NCBI RefSeq assembly: GCF_011090185.1
Contig: NZ_JAAFGS010000004.1
Coordinates: 496,001-560,000, forward strand
Length of the DNA stretch: 64,000 bases
Reading direction: 5' to 3'
Source of the DNA: Saccharibacillus alkalitolerans
GTDB taxonomy: Bacteria > Bacillota > Bacilli > Paenibacillales > Paenibacillaceae
Positions 17,197 through 25,540 of this stretch are shown here, one piece after another. A program made the position numbers and the translations under genes. A model generated the notes under the pieces. The model was given only the letters and a program-made list of their open reading frames with translations, ran no database searches and was not told the DNA's origin. Numbering within the stretch: the first letter of the stretch is position 1; each line of letters begins with the position of its first letter.

Positions 17197-17232
17197 GTTT
17201 CATTTAGTGAAACAGTGTTCCGTTTAATGAAC
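17197..17232 (-). promoter_or_regulatory. Tandem palindromic operators before the methyltransferase gene
   Basis: GTTTCATTTAGTGAAAC (17197-17213) and GTTCCGTTTAATGAAC (17217-17232) share the core TTC-N2-TTTA-N-TGAA and are centred about 20 bp apart, two helical turns. They lie 24-59 bp before the methyltransferase start. The binding protein is not identified; the nearby MarR gene has a different operator. Confidence 0.6.
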
Positions 17233-17329
17233 ATTATACGATAAGGAATCTTTCGACCGCAAACCGAATAGCCTAATCTTGTTTCGGGTCCCGGGAACCC
17301 TATTTATTTTGCGAAAAACAAAATAACCC

Positions 17330-17372
17330 TTGCCTTATTCTGGAATTGCTTTATATTTGTATGTACAAACAA
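17330..17372 (+). promoter_or_regulatory. MarR promoter with overlapping operator
   Basis: TTGCCT (17330-17335) and TATATT (17352-17357) form a promoter with a 16-bp spacer. The palindrome TTTGTATGTACAAA (17356-17369) overlaps the -10 box. The surrounding 18 bp (17355-17372) recur exactly at 17930-17947 before the NmrA-like gene. Confidence 0.7.
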
Positions 17373-17404
17373 TAATGAAAAAAAGAAGATGGCGAGGGAA
17401 CATA

Positions 17405-17839
17405 TTGCTGGATACTTATTTGAAAGAATGCCTTTACTTCACCGCCAATCGCCTGGGACGGGTACTGACGAAAATGGCGGAAGACGAGTTCGCTTCCTGC
17501 GGACTGTCGCCCAACGGAGCTTTTCTGCTGATGGCCGTGTACGAGCAGGAAGGCATTACCCAAAAACGGCTGGGCGAGATGCTTCATCTTCAGCCGTCTA
17601 CCGTGACCCGGTTGATCGAGAAAATGATCGGACGCGGGCTTATTTACAATCAGACGGAAGGCCGGCTTTCCCGCATTTATTCGACCGACAAAGGCAGATC
17701 GCTCGAAGCCCAAATTGAGCGATGCTGGGATTCGCTTCGCGAACGCTACGGCGCTCTCCTCGGCGTCGAATACGGCGACCGGATCACGCTGGAGCTGTAC
17801 GAAGCGAGCGACAAGCTGGAAGGAAAACGCGAAAGCTGA
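17405..17839 (+). CDS. MarR-family transcriptional regulator
   Basis: A 144-residue MarR protein: N-terminal helix TYLKECLYFTANRLGRVL, winged helix with ITQKRLGEMLHLQPSTVTRLIEKMIGRG and wing EGRLSRIYSTDKG. The TTG at 17405 is chosen because GAGGG lies 6 nt before it, while an upstream ATG has no ribosome site. The operator over its promoter and its exact copy before the following NmrA-like gene indicate that it represses both. Single-cysteine or reactive-electrophile sensing is possible (one Cys near residue 7 and others in mid-protein) but not shown. Confidence 0.88.
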   Translation: MLDTYLKECLYFTANRLGRVLTKMAEDEFASCGLSPNGAFLLMAVYEQEGITQKRLGEMLHLQPSTVTRLIEKMIGRGLIYNQTEGRLSRIYSTDKGRSLEAQIERCWDSLRERYGALLGVEYGDRITLELYEASDKLEGKRES

Positions 17840-17885
17840 CGCCTGCATCCGAAGCTGAACGGGCGGCGGGCGGCATTTCAGAGTC

Positions 17886-17923
17886 AAAAGCGCCTACTGC
17901 ATGAAAAGCACGGCGCTTTTTAT
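17886..17923 (+). terminator. Terminator after the MarR gene
   Basis: AAAAGCGCC pairs with GGCGCTTTT, followed by T-rich sequence, just before the next operator. Confidence 0.75.
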
Positions 17924-17929
17924 CTCATA

Positions 17930-17947
17930 ATTTGTATGTACAAACAA
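17930..17947 (+). promoter_or_regulatory. Second copy of the MarR operator
   Basis: ATTTGTATGTACAAACAA is identical over 18 bp to 17355-17372 and lies 20 bp before the NmrA-like start codon, overlapping the region just before its ribosome site. Confidence 0.72.
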
Positions 17948-17966
17948 ATGTAGAGGAGGAAAAAGA

Positions 17967-18803
17967 ATGAACATGAGCTCAGGCACGCCCGTATTGGTCA
18001 TCGGAGGTACCGGCAAAACCGGAAGTCGGGTCGCCCGGCGTTTGATCGACAAGGGGGTTCCGGTGCGGATCGGCTCCCGTTCGGGGCAGACGCCGTTCGA
18101 TTGGAATCATCCCGAGACTTGGCAGGCCGCGCTGGACGGCGTGGAGAAGGTGTACATGACTTATTATCCCGATCTGCTCGTGCCGGAAGCGGAAGAAGCG
18201 ATCGGCGCGTTCGCCGAAAAGGCCGTCCGAAGCGGCGTTCGCCGGATGGTGCTGCTGTCGGGCCGCGGCGAAGAAGAAGCCCGGCGCTGCGAACTTGCCG
18301 CCCTCGCGGCGGGAGGCGACACGACCGTCCTTCGCGCCAGCTGGTTCGCTCAAAACTTCAGCGAAAGCTTCCTGCTGCACAGCGTATTGGAAGGCTCGAT
18401 CCTGCTGCCGGCCGACGACGTGCCGGAGCCTTTCGTCGACGCCGAAGATATCGCGGACGCCGCTTTCGCCGCTTTGACGGAAGAAGGACATGCCGGCAAG
18501 GTGTACGAATTGACCGGGCCGCGCTCCTTGTCGTTCGCCCGGGCCTCCGAAGAAATCGGCGAAGCTTCGGGACGCCGCATCGATTATGTCCGCATTCCGC
18601 ATGCCGCTTTTCTGGAAACGCTGCGCAGCCAGAACGTGCCCGAGGACATCGTGTTCGTCATGGACGCCCTGTTCGGCCGCGTGTTGGACGGCCGCAATGC
18701 CGAGCCTCAGCCGGGCGTCCGCGAAGCGACCGGGCACGATCCGACGGATTTTTCCGACTATGTGCGCCGCGCTGCCGCTTCCGGCGCGTGGGATCGGGCA
18801 TGA
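17967..18803 (+). CDS. NmrA-like NAD(P)-binding protein
   Basis: A 278-residue atypical short-chain reductase. The N-terminal VLVIGGTGKTGSRVARRL is the NAD(P)-binding glycine motif; RMVLLSGRG and TVLRASWFAQNFSESFLL follow the NmrA/QOR2 pattern, and the Ser/Tyr/Lys catalytic set of classical SDRs is absent. Such proteins act as quinone reductases or redox sensors. GGAGGAAAAAG precedes the ATG. It overlaps the next gene by four bases (ATGA) and has the MarR operator upstream. Confidence 0.88.
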   Translation: MNMSSGTPVLVIGGTGKTGSRVARRLIDKGVPVRIGSRSGQTPFDWNHPETWQAALDGVEKVYMTYYPDLLVPEAEEAIGAFAEKAVRSGVRRMVLLSGRGEEEARRCELAALAAGGDTTVLRASWFAQNFSESFLLHSVLEGSILLPADDVPEPFVDAEDIADAAFAALTEEGHAGKVYELTGPRSLSFARASEEIGEASGRRIDYVRIPHAAFLETLRSQNVPEDIVFVMDALFGRVLDGRNAEPQPGVREATGHDPTDFSDYVRRAAASGAWDRA

Positions 18804-19300
18804 CGACGGACGCGGGCTTCGAGAACGTCTGGTTTGATGCTCTGCTGCTGGTCTGCGCCTTGGGAACGGGCCTTATGGCCGGATTGTTCTTCGTCTTCTC
18901 GAATTCGGCAATGACCGCCTTTGTCCGCATGGAGAATAACCGGGGCATGGCCGCCATGCAGGGCATCAACGCTTCGATCCTCAACCGTCCGTTCCTGCTG
19001 CTGTTCTTCGGTACCGCGGTGCTGTCCGCTCTCTGCGTCGCCGTGTTCTTCGGGCTTGAACGGGAATCCCGCTCGCCGTGGATGCTGACGGGCGCGCTGC
19101 TCTATCTGACAGGAGGTTTCGGCATTACCGCCGCATTCAATGTGCCGCTGAACCGCCGTCTGGCCGCGCTTCCGGCAGACAGCAGCGCCGGGCAGGCCTT
19201 TTGGGCTCATTACGCTGTCGTCTGGACAAGATGGAATCACGTGCGAACGATCTGCTGCACGGCTTCGCTGGGATGTTTTGTCTTGGCGGCCGCCGCCTGA
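18800..19300 (+). CDS. DUF1772 (anthrone oxygenase-like) membrane protein
   Basis: A 166-residue protein with four membrane segments, fitting DUF1772: GTGLMAGLFFVFSNSAMTAF, the middle LLFFGTAVLSALCVAVFFG, FNVPLNRRLAALP and WTRWNHVRTICCTASL. The ATG overlaps the stop of the NmrA-like gene, so the two are coupled. The pair NmrA plus DUF1772 is frequent in bacteria. Some members are linked to anthrone oxidation in polyketide routes; no such role is shown here. Confidence 0.87.
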   Translation: MTTDAGFENVWFDALLLVCALGTGLMAGLFFVFSNSAMTAFVRMENNRGMAAMQGINASILNRPFLLLFFGTAVLSALCVAVFFGLERESRSPWMLTGALLYLTGGFGITAAFNVPLNRRLAALPADSSAGQAFWAHYAVVWTRWNHVRTICCTASLGCFVLAAAA

Positions 19301-19352
19301 AAACGACGAAAGAACGAGCGGATCTGTCCGGCGCCGAGCCGAAACAGGAAAG

Positions 19353-19382
19353 AAGCGTCCCCTTGCGGGGACGCTCCTTTTC
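19353..19382. terminator. Bidirectional terminator
   Basis: AGCGTCCCC-TTGC-GGGGACGCT with T-rich flanks on both sides, between the DUF1772 gene and the convergent EamA gene. Confidence 0.88.
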
Positions 19383-19400
19383 ACATCGAATAGGCTCTTC

Positions 19401-20552
19401 TCAAATTCCTTTCGCTTTCTTCGGCCGCTCCCTTACGCTCAGCACCACGCCCAGAATCACGATGATCCCGCCGATCCAGTCGCCCGGACGAAGCGTTTCG
19501 CCGAGCAGGATGATCGACAGCGCCACGCCGAAGATCGGCACGAAGTTCATCAGCGCCATCGCCGTTCCGGCGGTCAGCCCGCGCAGCCCGTAGTTGTACA
19601 GCATGAAGGCCGCGACCGAGCAGAACACGCCGAGATACAGCAGAATCCACAGCGATTCGCCCGTCGGCGCCCGCCACACGTCTCTTTCGATCAGCGCAAG
19701 CGGGATAAAAGCGATCGTGCCGGCAATCGTCTGATAAAACGACACCGTAACCATCGAATAACGCCCGACCACTTTCCGCGTGGCGAAGTTGTAGACCGCG
19801 AACACGAAGCCCGCCGCGATCAGCAGCAGATTGCCGGTCAGCTCGTGCGTCCCGCCTTCTGCGCCGCTTCCGCCCGAGATGCGATACACCCCGAAGACGG
19901 CCATCGCGATTCCGATCCCCCGCATCCACGAAATTTTCGTTCGGTAAAAAAAGAATTCCAACAGCGCCGTCACCGCCGGGTACGAAGCGACGATCAGAGC
20001 GGCGCTCGACGCCGTCGTCAGCTGCACCCCGATGTTTTCCAGCGCGAAATAGATCGTCGTTCCGAGCAGGCCGCTCAGCGCCATCATACCCAGATCTTTC
20101 GGAGCGGGAAGCGCGAATTCGCGGCGGACGACGATGATAAACCCCAGAATGACCGAGGCGATCGCGAACCTCGCGGCGCCCAGCGTCAGCGGAGGAAACG
20201 AAGCATACGCGATTTTCGTGCCGACAAAAGAAGTGCTCCACAGAAGAATCGCTATTAACGCGGCAATCAGGTAAAGCGTGCGGGTATGCGAAAGTCTGCC
20301 CCCTTGAATGCCGCTTGCGTCAGCGTTTATGCCGCCGTGTCCGCTGTCCGCGGCCAGGGCGCCTGCCAGCTGCGGAGTCGTTCCGACCGTCACGCCGGGT
20401 TGCTCCTCCGGAGCCTCTTCCCGCCGCTTCGTCCCATCCGGCCGTTCGGCTTCCGCTTTCGGCTTCGGAATTTCGCCCTTCCGTTCCGCGCCGCCGTTCC
20501 TTTCCTCGGCCGCTGCTTCCTTCTGCTTGCGCTCACCGGCGATCAAGCCCAT
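19401..20552 (-). CDS. EamA-family (DMT) transporter with long hydrophilic N-terminus
   Basis: A 383-residue transporter: ten membrane segments from about residue 93 on (YLIAALIAILLWSTSFVGTKIA), with the second repeat ending in LLGETLRPGDWIGGIIVILGVVLS. The first 90 residues are charged, Lys/Glu/Pro-rich and low in complexity, an unusual extension. The ATG at 20552 follows GGAGGTGCGAA. The promoter (TTGACA/TATATC) and repeats at 20590-20614 lie upstream, in the shared region with the divergent TrmB gene, its likely regulator. Confidence 0.87.
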   Translation of the reverse strand: MGLIAGERKQKEAAAEERNGGAERKGEIPKPKAEAERPDGTKRREEAPEEQPGVTVGTTPQLAGALAADSGHGGINADASGIQGGRLSHTRTLYLIAALIAILLWSTSFVGTKIAYASFPPLTLGAARFAIASVILGFIIVVRREFALPAPKDLGMMALSGLLGTTIYFALENIGVQLTTASSAALIVASYPAVTALLEFFFYRTKISWMRGIGIAMAVFGVYRISGGSGAEGGTHELTGNLLLIAAGFVFAVYNFATRKVVGRYSMVTVSFYQTIAGTIAFIPLALIERDVWRAPTGESLWILLYLGVFCSVAAFMLYNYGLRGLTAGTAMALMNFVPIFGVALSIILLGETLRPGDWIGGIIVILGVVLSVRERPKKAKGI

Positions 20553-20589
20553 TTCGCACCTCCGTCTTCCCGCGACTCTGCTATTTATA

Positions 20590-20649
20590 TAGTCGCTACT
20601 TTTGTAGTCACTAGTATACAGATATAGCATCGGCGCTGTACGGTGTCAA
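20590..20649 (-). promoter_or_regulatory. EamA promoter with direct-repeat operator
   Basis: On the minus strand TTGACA (20649-20644) and TATATC (20626-20621) are 17 bp apart. Two direct repeats, TAGTCGCTAC (20590-20599) and TAGTCACTAG (20605-20614), 15 bp apart, cover the start point, where a repressor would block. On the plus strand an extended -10 (TGG-GATAAT, 20658-20666) may serve the TrmB gene. Confidence 0.6.
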
Positions 20650-20701
20650 GCCGGATGTGGGATAATGTCGTTACGGAACTAGACCGCTGGGAGGCCTGCG
20701 T

Positions 20702-21544
20702 ATGAAACCCGAGATTATCAAGATGCTTCAGGATTTGAACTTTACCGAATACGAAGCCAAGGCTTATCTTGCGCTGCTGGACAAGTCGCCGCTGTCGGGC
20801 TATGCCGTCTCGCTCGGCTCGGGCGTGCCTCGCTCCAAAATTTACGAGGTGCTGGGCGGACTGGTCGAGCGCGGCGAAGTGCTGATCAGTCACGAAGACC
20901 CTTCGCTGTATACGCCGCTGCCGCCGCAGGAACTGATCCGGTTGAAAAAGCGGCGGGCGGAATCGTCGTTCGAAGCCGCGGAAACGGCGCTGGAGCATTA
21001 CTCCTTCGTCTCTTCCAACCGCGAAAACATCTGGAACATCACCGGCGCGGACGCCATTCTGGAGCGCGCGGCGGATACGATCCGGCGCGCCGAAACGCGG
21101 GTGCTGCTGGAGATTTGGCCGGAGGAGGCGAAGCTGCTGGAGCAGGAACTGCGCGGCGCCGCGCAGCGGGGGCTGGACGTGCTGCTCGTCGTCTACGGCG
21201 AACTGGACTTCGACTTCGCCAGCGTCTACCCGCATGACTCGAGCGAAGAGATCACGCGCGAATACGGCGGACGCTGGATCGTCGTCAGCGCGGACGACCG
21301 CGAAGTCGTCGCGGGCATCGTGTCGCTCGGCGCGGACAGCCGCGCCGCCTGGACCGTGCATCCGGGACTCGTCATGCCGATCACGGAGGTTATCGTGCAC
21401 GACCTGTATATCTACGAGCTGATGCAGGCGCACCGCGACACGCTGGAAGCGACGTTCGGTCCGAATCTGATCGAACTGCGCAAACGGTACAATGCCGGGC
21501 CCAACGGCTACAGCATGGCCTCGCGGCTGGGGCTGGGCGGATAG
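20702..21544 (+). CDS. TrmB-family transcriptional regulator
   Basis: A 280-residue regulator. The N-terminal winged helix (about 1-75) has LNFTEYEAKAYLALLDKSPLSG and VPRSKIYEVLGGLVERGEV; a coiled region follows and then the TrmB effector domain with phospholipase-D-like fold. Sugars are the usual ligands in archaeal members; bacterial ligands are mostly unknown. Divergent from the EamA exporter at 19401, with repeats between them. Confidence 0.85.
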   Translation: MKPEIIKMLQDLNFTEYEAKAYLALLDKSPLSGYAVSLGSGVPRSKIYEVLGGLVERGEVLISHEDPSLYTPLPPQELIRLKKRRAESSFEAAETALEHYSFVSSNRENIWNITGADAILERAADTIRRAETRVLLEIWPEEAKLLEQELRGAAQRGLDVLLVVYGELDFDFASVYPHDSSEEITREYGGRWIVVSADDREVVAGIVSLGADSRAAWTVHPGLVMPITEVIVHDLYIYELMQAHRDTLEATFGPNLIELRKRYNAGPNGYSMASRLGLGG

Positions 21545-21601
21545 GAAAATCGCTGCTATACTGACTTCGACTGGAAAAATCGAAGCCGAAGGAAAGGATG
21601 C

Positions 21602-22735
21602 GTGATCTCCATCTCGAACATCTCCCATAAGAAAGTCACCTGGCTGGAGCTGTTCTACGACCTGATCTATGTCGCGGCCGTCTCCGTCACCGCCCACGTG
21701 TTGGCGCACTCGCATCACGGCGCCATTCCGGCGGACGTCATTTTGAAATACATATTGATCTTCGTACCGCTCTGGTGGGCCTGGACCGGCTTCACCGTCT
21801 ACGTCAACCGTTTCGGCAAAGACGACACGGCGCAGCGGATCGCCTATTTCGTCCAGATGGCGTTCGTGATCGTCATGGCGGCCAGCATCAATCTGGACTT
21901 CGACGCGTACTATCTGGCCTTCATGCTCGGTTACGTCGGGATTCGTCTCTCCACGGTATTCATGTACGTCCGTACCTGGATCCAGCAGAGAGGGGAACCC
22001 CGCCGCATCGCCCGCTATTTGGGACTCGCTTTTCTGGGCGGCGCGCTGATCAGCTTCGCTTCCGTGCTGGTGCCGGGCGAAGCCAAATTTTTCGTGCTGT
22101 ACTTCGGGATCTTCCTCGACATCCTGCTCCCGCTGCTGGCCCGCAAAAAAGTGCTGAGCCATCTGCCGGTGCATCATCCGCATCTGCTCGAACGCTACGG
22201 GCTGGCGACCATCATTCTGCTGGGCGAGCTGATCCTCGTTATCGTGAACGGACTGCGCGAAGGCCACGCCGGCTTCGACACGATTCTGACGGCCGTGCTC
22301 GGCTTCGGAATCGCCGTCTCGCTCTGGTGGCATTACTTCGAATCGTCGGAGCATATCGCGGCAGAAGACCGCAAAAGCTCGGGCCAGTCCGTTATCTACG
22401 GCCATCTGCTGACTTTCATGTCGCTCGGCCTGATCGCCAACGTCGTCCATTACGGCTTCCACCACGAGCTGACGACGCGCAGCTTTGCCTGGCTCTCGCT
22501 GGCCGGATTCGCGATGTACGCCGCTTCCGCGGCGATCATTTTCCTGCCGGGCAAAAGTCCCGCGCACATTCGCCGTTCGCTGATTCGCACGATCGCGTTC
22601 GCAGCAGCGGCGGCCGTCATCCTGCTGCTTCTGCCTTCGACCTCGGCCGTGTACGCCGCGTCGTTCGCGATCTTCGCCGCTTACGCGCTGGCCGAAGGCG
22701 TTGCGCGCAGCCGCTCGAAACGGGCGCACGCCTGA
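21602..22735 (+). CDS. Low temperature requirement protein A (LtrA) family
   Basis: A 377-residue membrane protein with about ten segments. The LtrA signature VTWLELFYDLIYVAAVSVTA is at the N-terminus, and HPHLLERYGLATIILLGELIL lies in the middle. LtrA was named from a Listeria cold-growth mutant; the biochemical function is not established. The start is GTG after AAGGATGC, 57 bp after the TrmB gene, so the two may be co-transcribed. Confidence 0.85.
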   Translation: MISISNISHKKVTWLELFYDLIYVAAVSVTAHVLAHSHHGAIPADVILKYILIFVPLWWAWTGFTVYVNRFGKDDTAQRIAYFVQMAFVIVMAASINLDFDAYYLAFMLGYVGIRLSTVFMYVRTWIQQRGEPRRIARYLGLAFLGGALISFASVLVPGEAKFFVLYFGIFLDILLPLLARKKVLSHLPVHHPHLLERYGLATIILLGELILVIVNGLREGHAGFDTILTAVLGFGIAVSLWWHYFESSEHIAAEDRKSSGQSVIYGHLLTFMSLGLIANVVHYGFHHELTTRSFAWLSLAGFAMYAASAAIIFLPGKSPAHIRRSLIRTIAFAAAAAVILLLLPSTSAVYAASFAIFAAYALAEGVARSRSKRAHA

Positions 22736-22759
22736 ACGCGGCGCGCCGCAGACCTACCG

Positions 22760-22796
22760 AAAAGGCTCCTCCCACACCGGGAGGAGCCTTTTCTTT
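22760..22796. terminator. Bidirectional terminator
   Basis: AAAGGCTCCTCCC and GGGAGGAGCCTTT form a long perfect stem with A/T flanks between the LtrA gene and the convergent glycosidase gene. Confidence 0.9.
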
Positions 22797-22844
22797 CGGG
22801 CCGTCCGGCAGGATGCTGCCGGACATGTCCGTTCGCCCGCCGCC

Positions 22845-25322
22845 TTACAGTGGGAGCTTGACCGTCACTTCGCAGGTCTCGCCCGCCCGAAGGCCGCGCA
22901 CGATGCCGTCCGCGGCAAGGCGGCCGTCGGCATACACTTCCGCTTCGCTCACGCCCGCTTCGCGTTTCATCGCGATGCGGAATTCCGCGCCGCGGAACGC
23001 ACGCACGACCGAAGCTTCGTTCCACTCCGCCGGCAGCTGCGGCGCGATGCGCAGGCCGTCCGGCTTGCCCCGGACGCCGAACAATCCGTCGACCAGGCAG
23101 CGGTAGACCCACGGAACGGTCCCCGTATTGAACAGATGGCTGGAGCGCCCCGCCGTGCGCGGGAACTGGCGGTAGGCGCCCCGGTAATAGTTCGGGATGA
23201 ACACCGGAAGCTGTCCGCGCCGGCGAATGTCCGCCTCGTCCGTGCCCGGCAGCATTTTGCGCAGCAGGCGGTAGGCGTTCTCCTTCTCTCCGACCGCGTA
23301 CAGCGCATAGATGTAAAAAGCCGCCGCGTGGTTGTACACCGCTCCGTTTTCCGCCGAGCCCGGATGCTTCTGCGTGACCCGGCCGACGTCCTCGCGCATG
23401 GCCGTGTACGAAGGCGCGAGCTTTTCCACGCCGTACGGGCTTTCGAGCTGCTCCTCCACCGCGCGGATCAGCTTGGCCTTCTTCTCACCGTCCGCCGCGC
23501 CGCTGAGCAGCGACCAGCCCTGCGGGTTGATGAAGATGCGTCCTTCTTCGTCCGCGCTGATGCCGAACGGCACGCCGTCGTCCGTGATGCCGCGCGCGTA
23601 CCAGTCGCCGTCCCATAGATGGCGGTTGACCGCGCCGTTGATCTCCTCCGCCTGCTGTCGGTAATCTTCCGCTTCCGCGGAACGGCCGCCGCGCTCGCAG
23701 ATGTCCGCCCAGACGATGCACGAGTAGGCGGTCGCGATCGTCAGCCAGCCGGACACGCCGCGTCCTTTGTAGCCGACCATATTCATCGGATCGCACCAGT
23801 CGCCCTGATTGATGTAATTGAGGCCGCGGTCGTCGCGGTCGCCGATCAGCCACTTCACGGCCAGGTCGATATGCTCGAATACCGTGCCCGACTTTTCGCC
23901 GCCCGCGTACGTCACTTCTTCGTCGAGCAGCGCGTAATCATCGGTCTCGTCGAGATACGTGACCAGGCAGACCGGAAGCCATACGCAGTGATCGGTATGC
24001 GGCACCTGGTTGATGTACTTCAATTCGGCGCCTTCGTACAGCACGATGCCGTCCGGCATGGAGCCGTCGGGACGCTGTTGGGACAGCGCGGTGAGAAAAG
24101 CCTGCCGGGTGCTGCGCGGATCGATATAGCTCATGCCCATATGATCCTGCAGGTAGTTGCGCGTCTGCGGATCGGTCGACAGCCGGTTGGTCACGCCGTG
24201 GTAGTACATCTGCCGCGGCAGCCAGTGGTTGACGAAGTTGTCCAGCTCCTTGTCCGGCGTGTCGATCGTCAGGACGCCGCGGCCTTCGGCCACGTATGCC
24301 GCGTAATCCCGGGCCGCTTTTTCGAATCCGTCTTCGGAAAAGTCCGCAGCGGCCGCTTCATTCTCCCGGTTCGATCCGGTGCTGCTTCGCGGTTCGTTCC
24401 CGCTTTCCGCGCCGCCGGGCTCCCGCGCCTCCTGTTCCCTTTCCCCGTGAAGACCGAAATACCGCTCCCGGATTCCCCGAATCTCCGCTTCGTCCTTCGC
24501 GGGACCGAATACGAAACGGTACGTCAGCTCTTCCCCCGGTTCGGGTTCGGTCCGGTACTGCATGACGGCGGCCGGCATCTCGTAGCGGGCGTCGCCGCAG
24601 GCCAGCGTTCCCGCCTCCAGCGCCGACGGACGCATGATGCCGCCTTCGCCCTCGAACGCCTCCTGGCTGACTTCCCACGCGTCGGGCTTGCGCTCCGCCA
24701 GCAGATAAGTTTTGTCCTTCAGGTTTTTGATCGACGGGTAATCCTGTACTTTCTGATACGGCGTAATCGAGGAACAAACGATAGCGCCGAGATCCGGGAC
24801 GTATTCGCCGGATTGGTTCATCCACGACATATAGCCGACGCTGAAATACGGATACAGGCTGATTTTGCGCTTGCGGCTGCCCGTGTTGGTCACTTTAATC
24901 TGCCACAATTCGGCCGCGCCCTCTTTCGGCAGCGTCAGCGTCATCTGTATGCGCAGATTCCAATGTTCGACGGTCCAGATCATATCGTGCTTGCCCGCGG
25001 CGAACACGAACTTGTCCGGAACCTGGCGGGTCGGTTCGTACGGAGCCGAAAATATGTAACCGCTCTCTTCATCTTTAATAAAAAGGAATCGGCCCGGGTG
25101 ATGCGCGTAATACGGCTGTTCCGGCTGCATGAACGTTTTCGCTTCCAGGTTCGGCGCGTGCGAATACTTGGCCGGCTCCGGCTGCATGAATTGGGCGACG
25201 GCATAGCCGCGGCAGTTCATATGGATCATCATCTGATTGTTCCACAGAAATCCGGACGCCTTAGGCAGCGCGGTCGGGCTTGTCAGTTCGTAATACTGCT
25301 GGTCTTCGGTCGGTCTGATCAT
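22845..25322 (-). CDS. GH94/GH36-type glycoside phosphorylase or hydrolase
   Basis: An 825-residue cytoplasmic carbohydrate enzyme. The N-terminal beta-sandwich (about 1-290) has GFLWNNQMMIHMNCRGYAVAQF; the (alpha/alpha)6 barrel has INQGDWCDPMNMVG, where the Asp of GDWxD fits the catalytic acid of GH94 phosphorylases; the C-terminus has GTVPWVYRCLVDGLFGVRG, typical of GH94. A charged linker (about 300-325) separates sandwich and barrel. Phosphorolysis of a beta-linked disaccharide is likely, but the exact sugar cannot be read off. The ATG at 25322 follows GAGGG. A CcpA-like site lies upstream. Confidence 0.82.
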   Translation of the reverse strand: MIRPTEDQQYYELTSPTALPKASGFLWNNQMMIHMNCRGYAVAQFMQPEPAKYSHAPNLEAKTFMQPEQPYYAHHPGRFLFIKDEESGYIFSAPYEPTRQVPDKFVFAAGKHDMIWTVEHWNLRIQMTLTLPKEGAAELWQIKVTNTGSRKRKISLYPYFSVGYMSWMNQSGEYVPDLGAIVCSSITPYQKVQDYPSIKNLKDKTYLLAERKPDAWEVSQEAFEGEGGIMRPSALEAGTLACGDARYEMPAAVMQYRTEPEPGEELTYRFVFGPAKDEAEIRGIRERYFGLHGEREQEAREPGGAESGNEPRSSTGSNRENEAAAADFSEDGFEKAARDYAAYVAEGRGVLTIDTPDKELDNFVNHWLPRQMYYHGVTNRLSTDPQTRNYLQDHMGMSYIDPRSTRQAFLTALSQQRPDGSMPDGIVLYEGAELKYINQVPHTDHCVWLPVCLVTYLDETDDYALLDEEVTYAGGEKSGTVFEHIDLAVKWLIGDRDDRGLNYINQGDWCDPMNMVGYKGRGVSGWLTIATAYSCIVWADICERGGRSAEAEDYRQQAEEINGAVNRHLWDGDWYARGITDDGVPFGISADEEGRIFINPQGWSLLSGAADGEKKAKLIRAVEEQLESPYGVEKLAPSYTAMREDVGRVTQKHPGSAENGAVYNHAAAFYIYALYAVGEKENAYRLLRKMLPGTDEADIRRRGQLPVFIPNYYRGAYRQFPRTAGRSSHLFNTGTVPWVYRCLVDGLFGVRGKPDGLRIAPQLPAEWNEASVVRAFRGAEFRIAMKREAGVSEAEVYADGRLAADGIVRGLRAGETCEVTVKLPL

Positions 25323-25372
25323 CGTCGGTTTACCCTCTTTTCGCAAAATATTCGGCGCATCCGCCGGGTTGT

Positions 25373-25429
25373 CGCAAACGTTTTCGGAAATAGGCGGATA
25401 CGTTCGGGCCCATCTTAGCCTTTATTATA
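25373..25429 (-). promoter_or_regulatory. Promoter and possible cre site of the GH94-type gene
   Basis: A minus-strand TATAAT is at 25429-25424. About 40 bp further on, CGAAAACGTTTGCG (25386-25373) differs from the cre consensus only at the two outer positions. A site at this distance downstream of the start point would act as a CcpA or LacI-type roadblock. Confidence 0.45.
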
Positions 25430-25462
25430 ATCCAACCGGAGGCAGAAGGCGCGCGGGAACAT

Positions 25463-25517
25463 CAAAAAAGAAAAGGCCGGGCGGCAGGCGATACGAATCC
25501 GCTGCCGGCGGCCTTTC
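25463..25517 (-). terminator. Terminator after selO
   Basis: On the minus strand GGCCGCCGGCAG pairs with CTGCCGCCCGGCC, followed by TTTTCTTTTTT. Confidence 0.85.
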
Positions 25518-25540
25518 GATTCCTGCCGGTTCCTTCCTTG

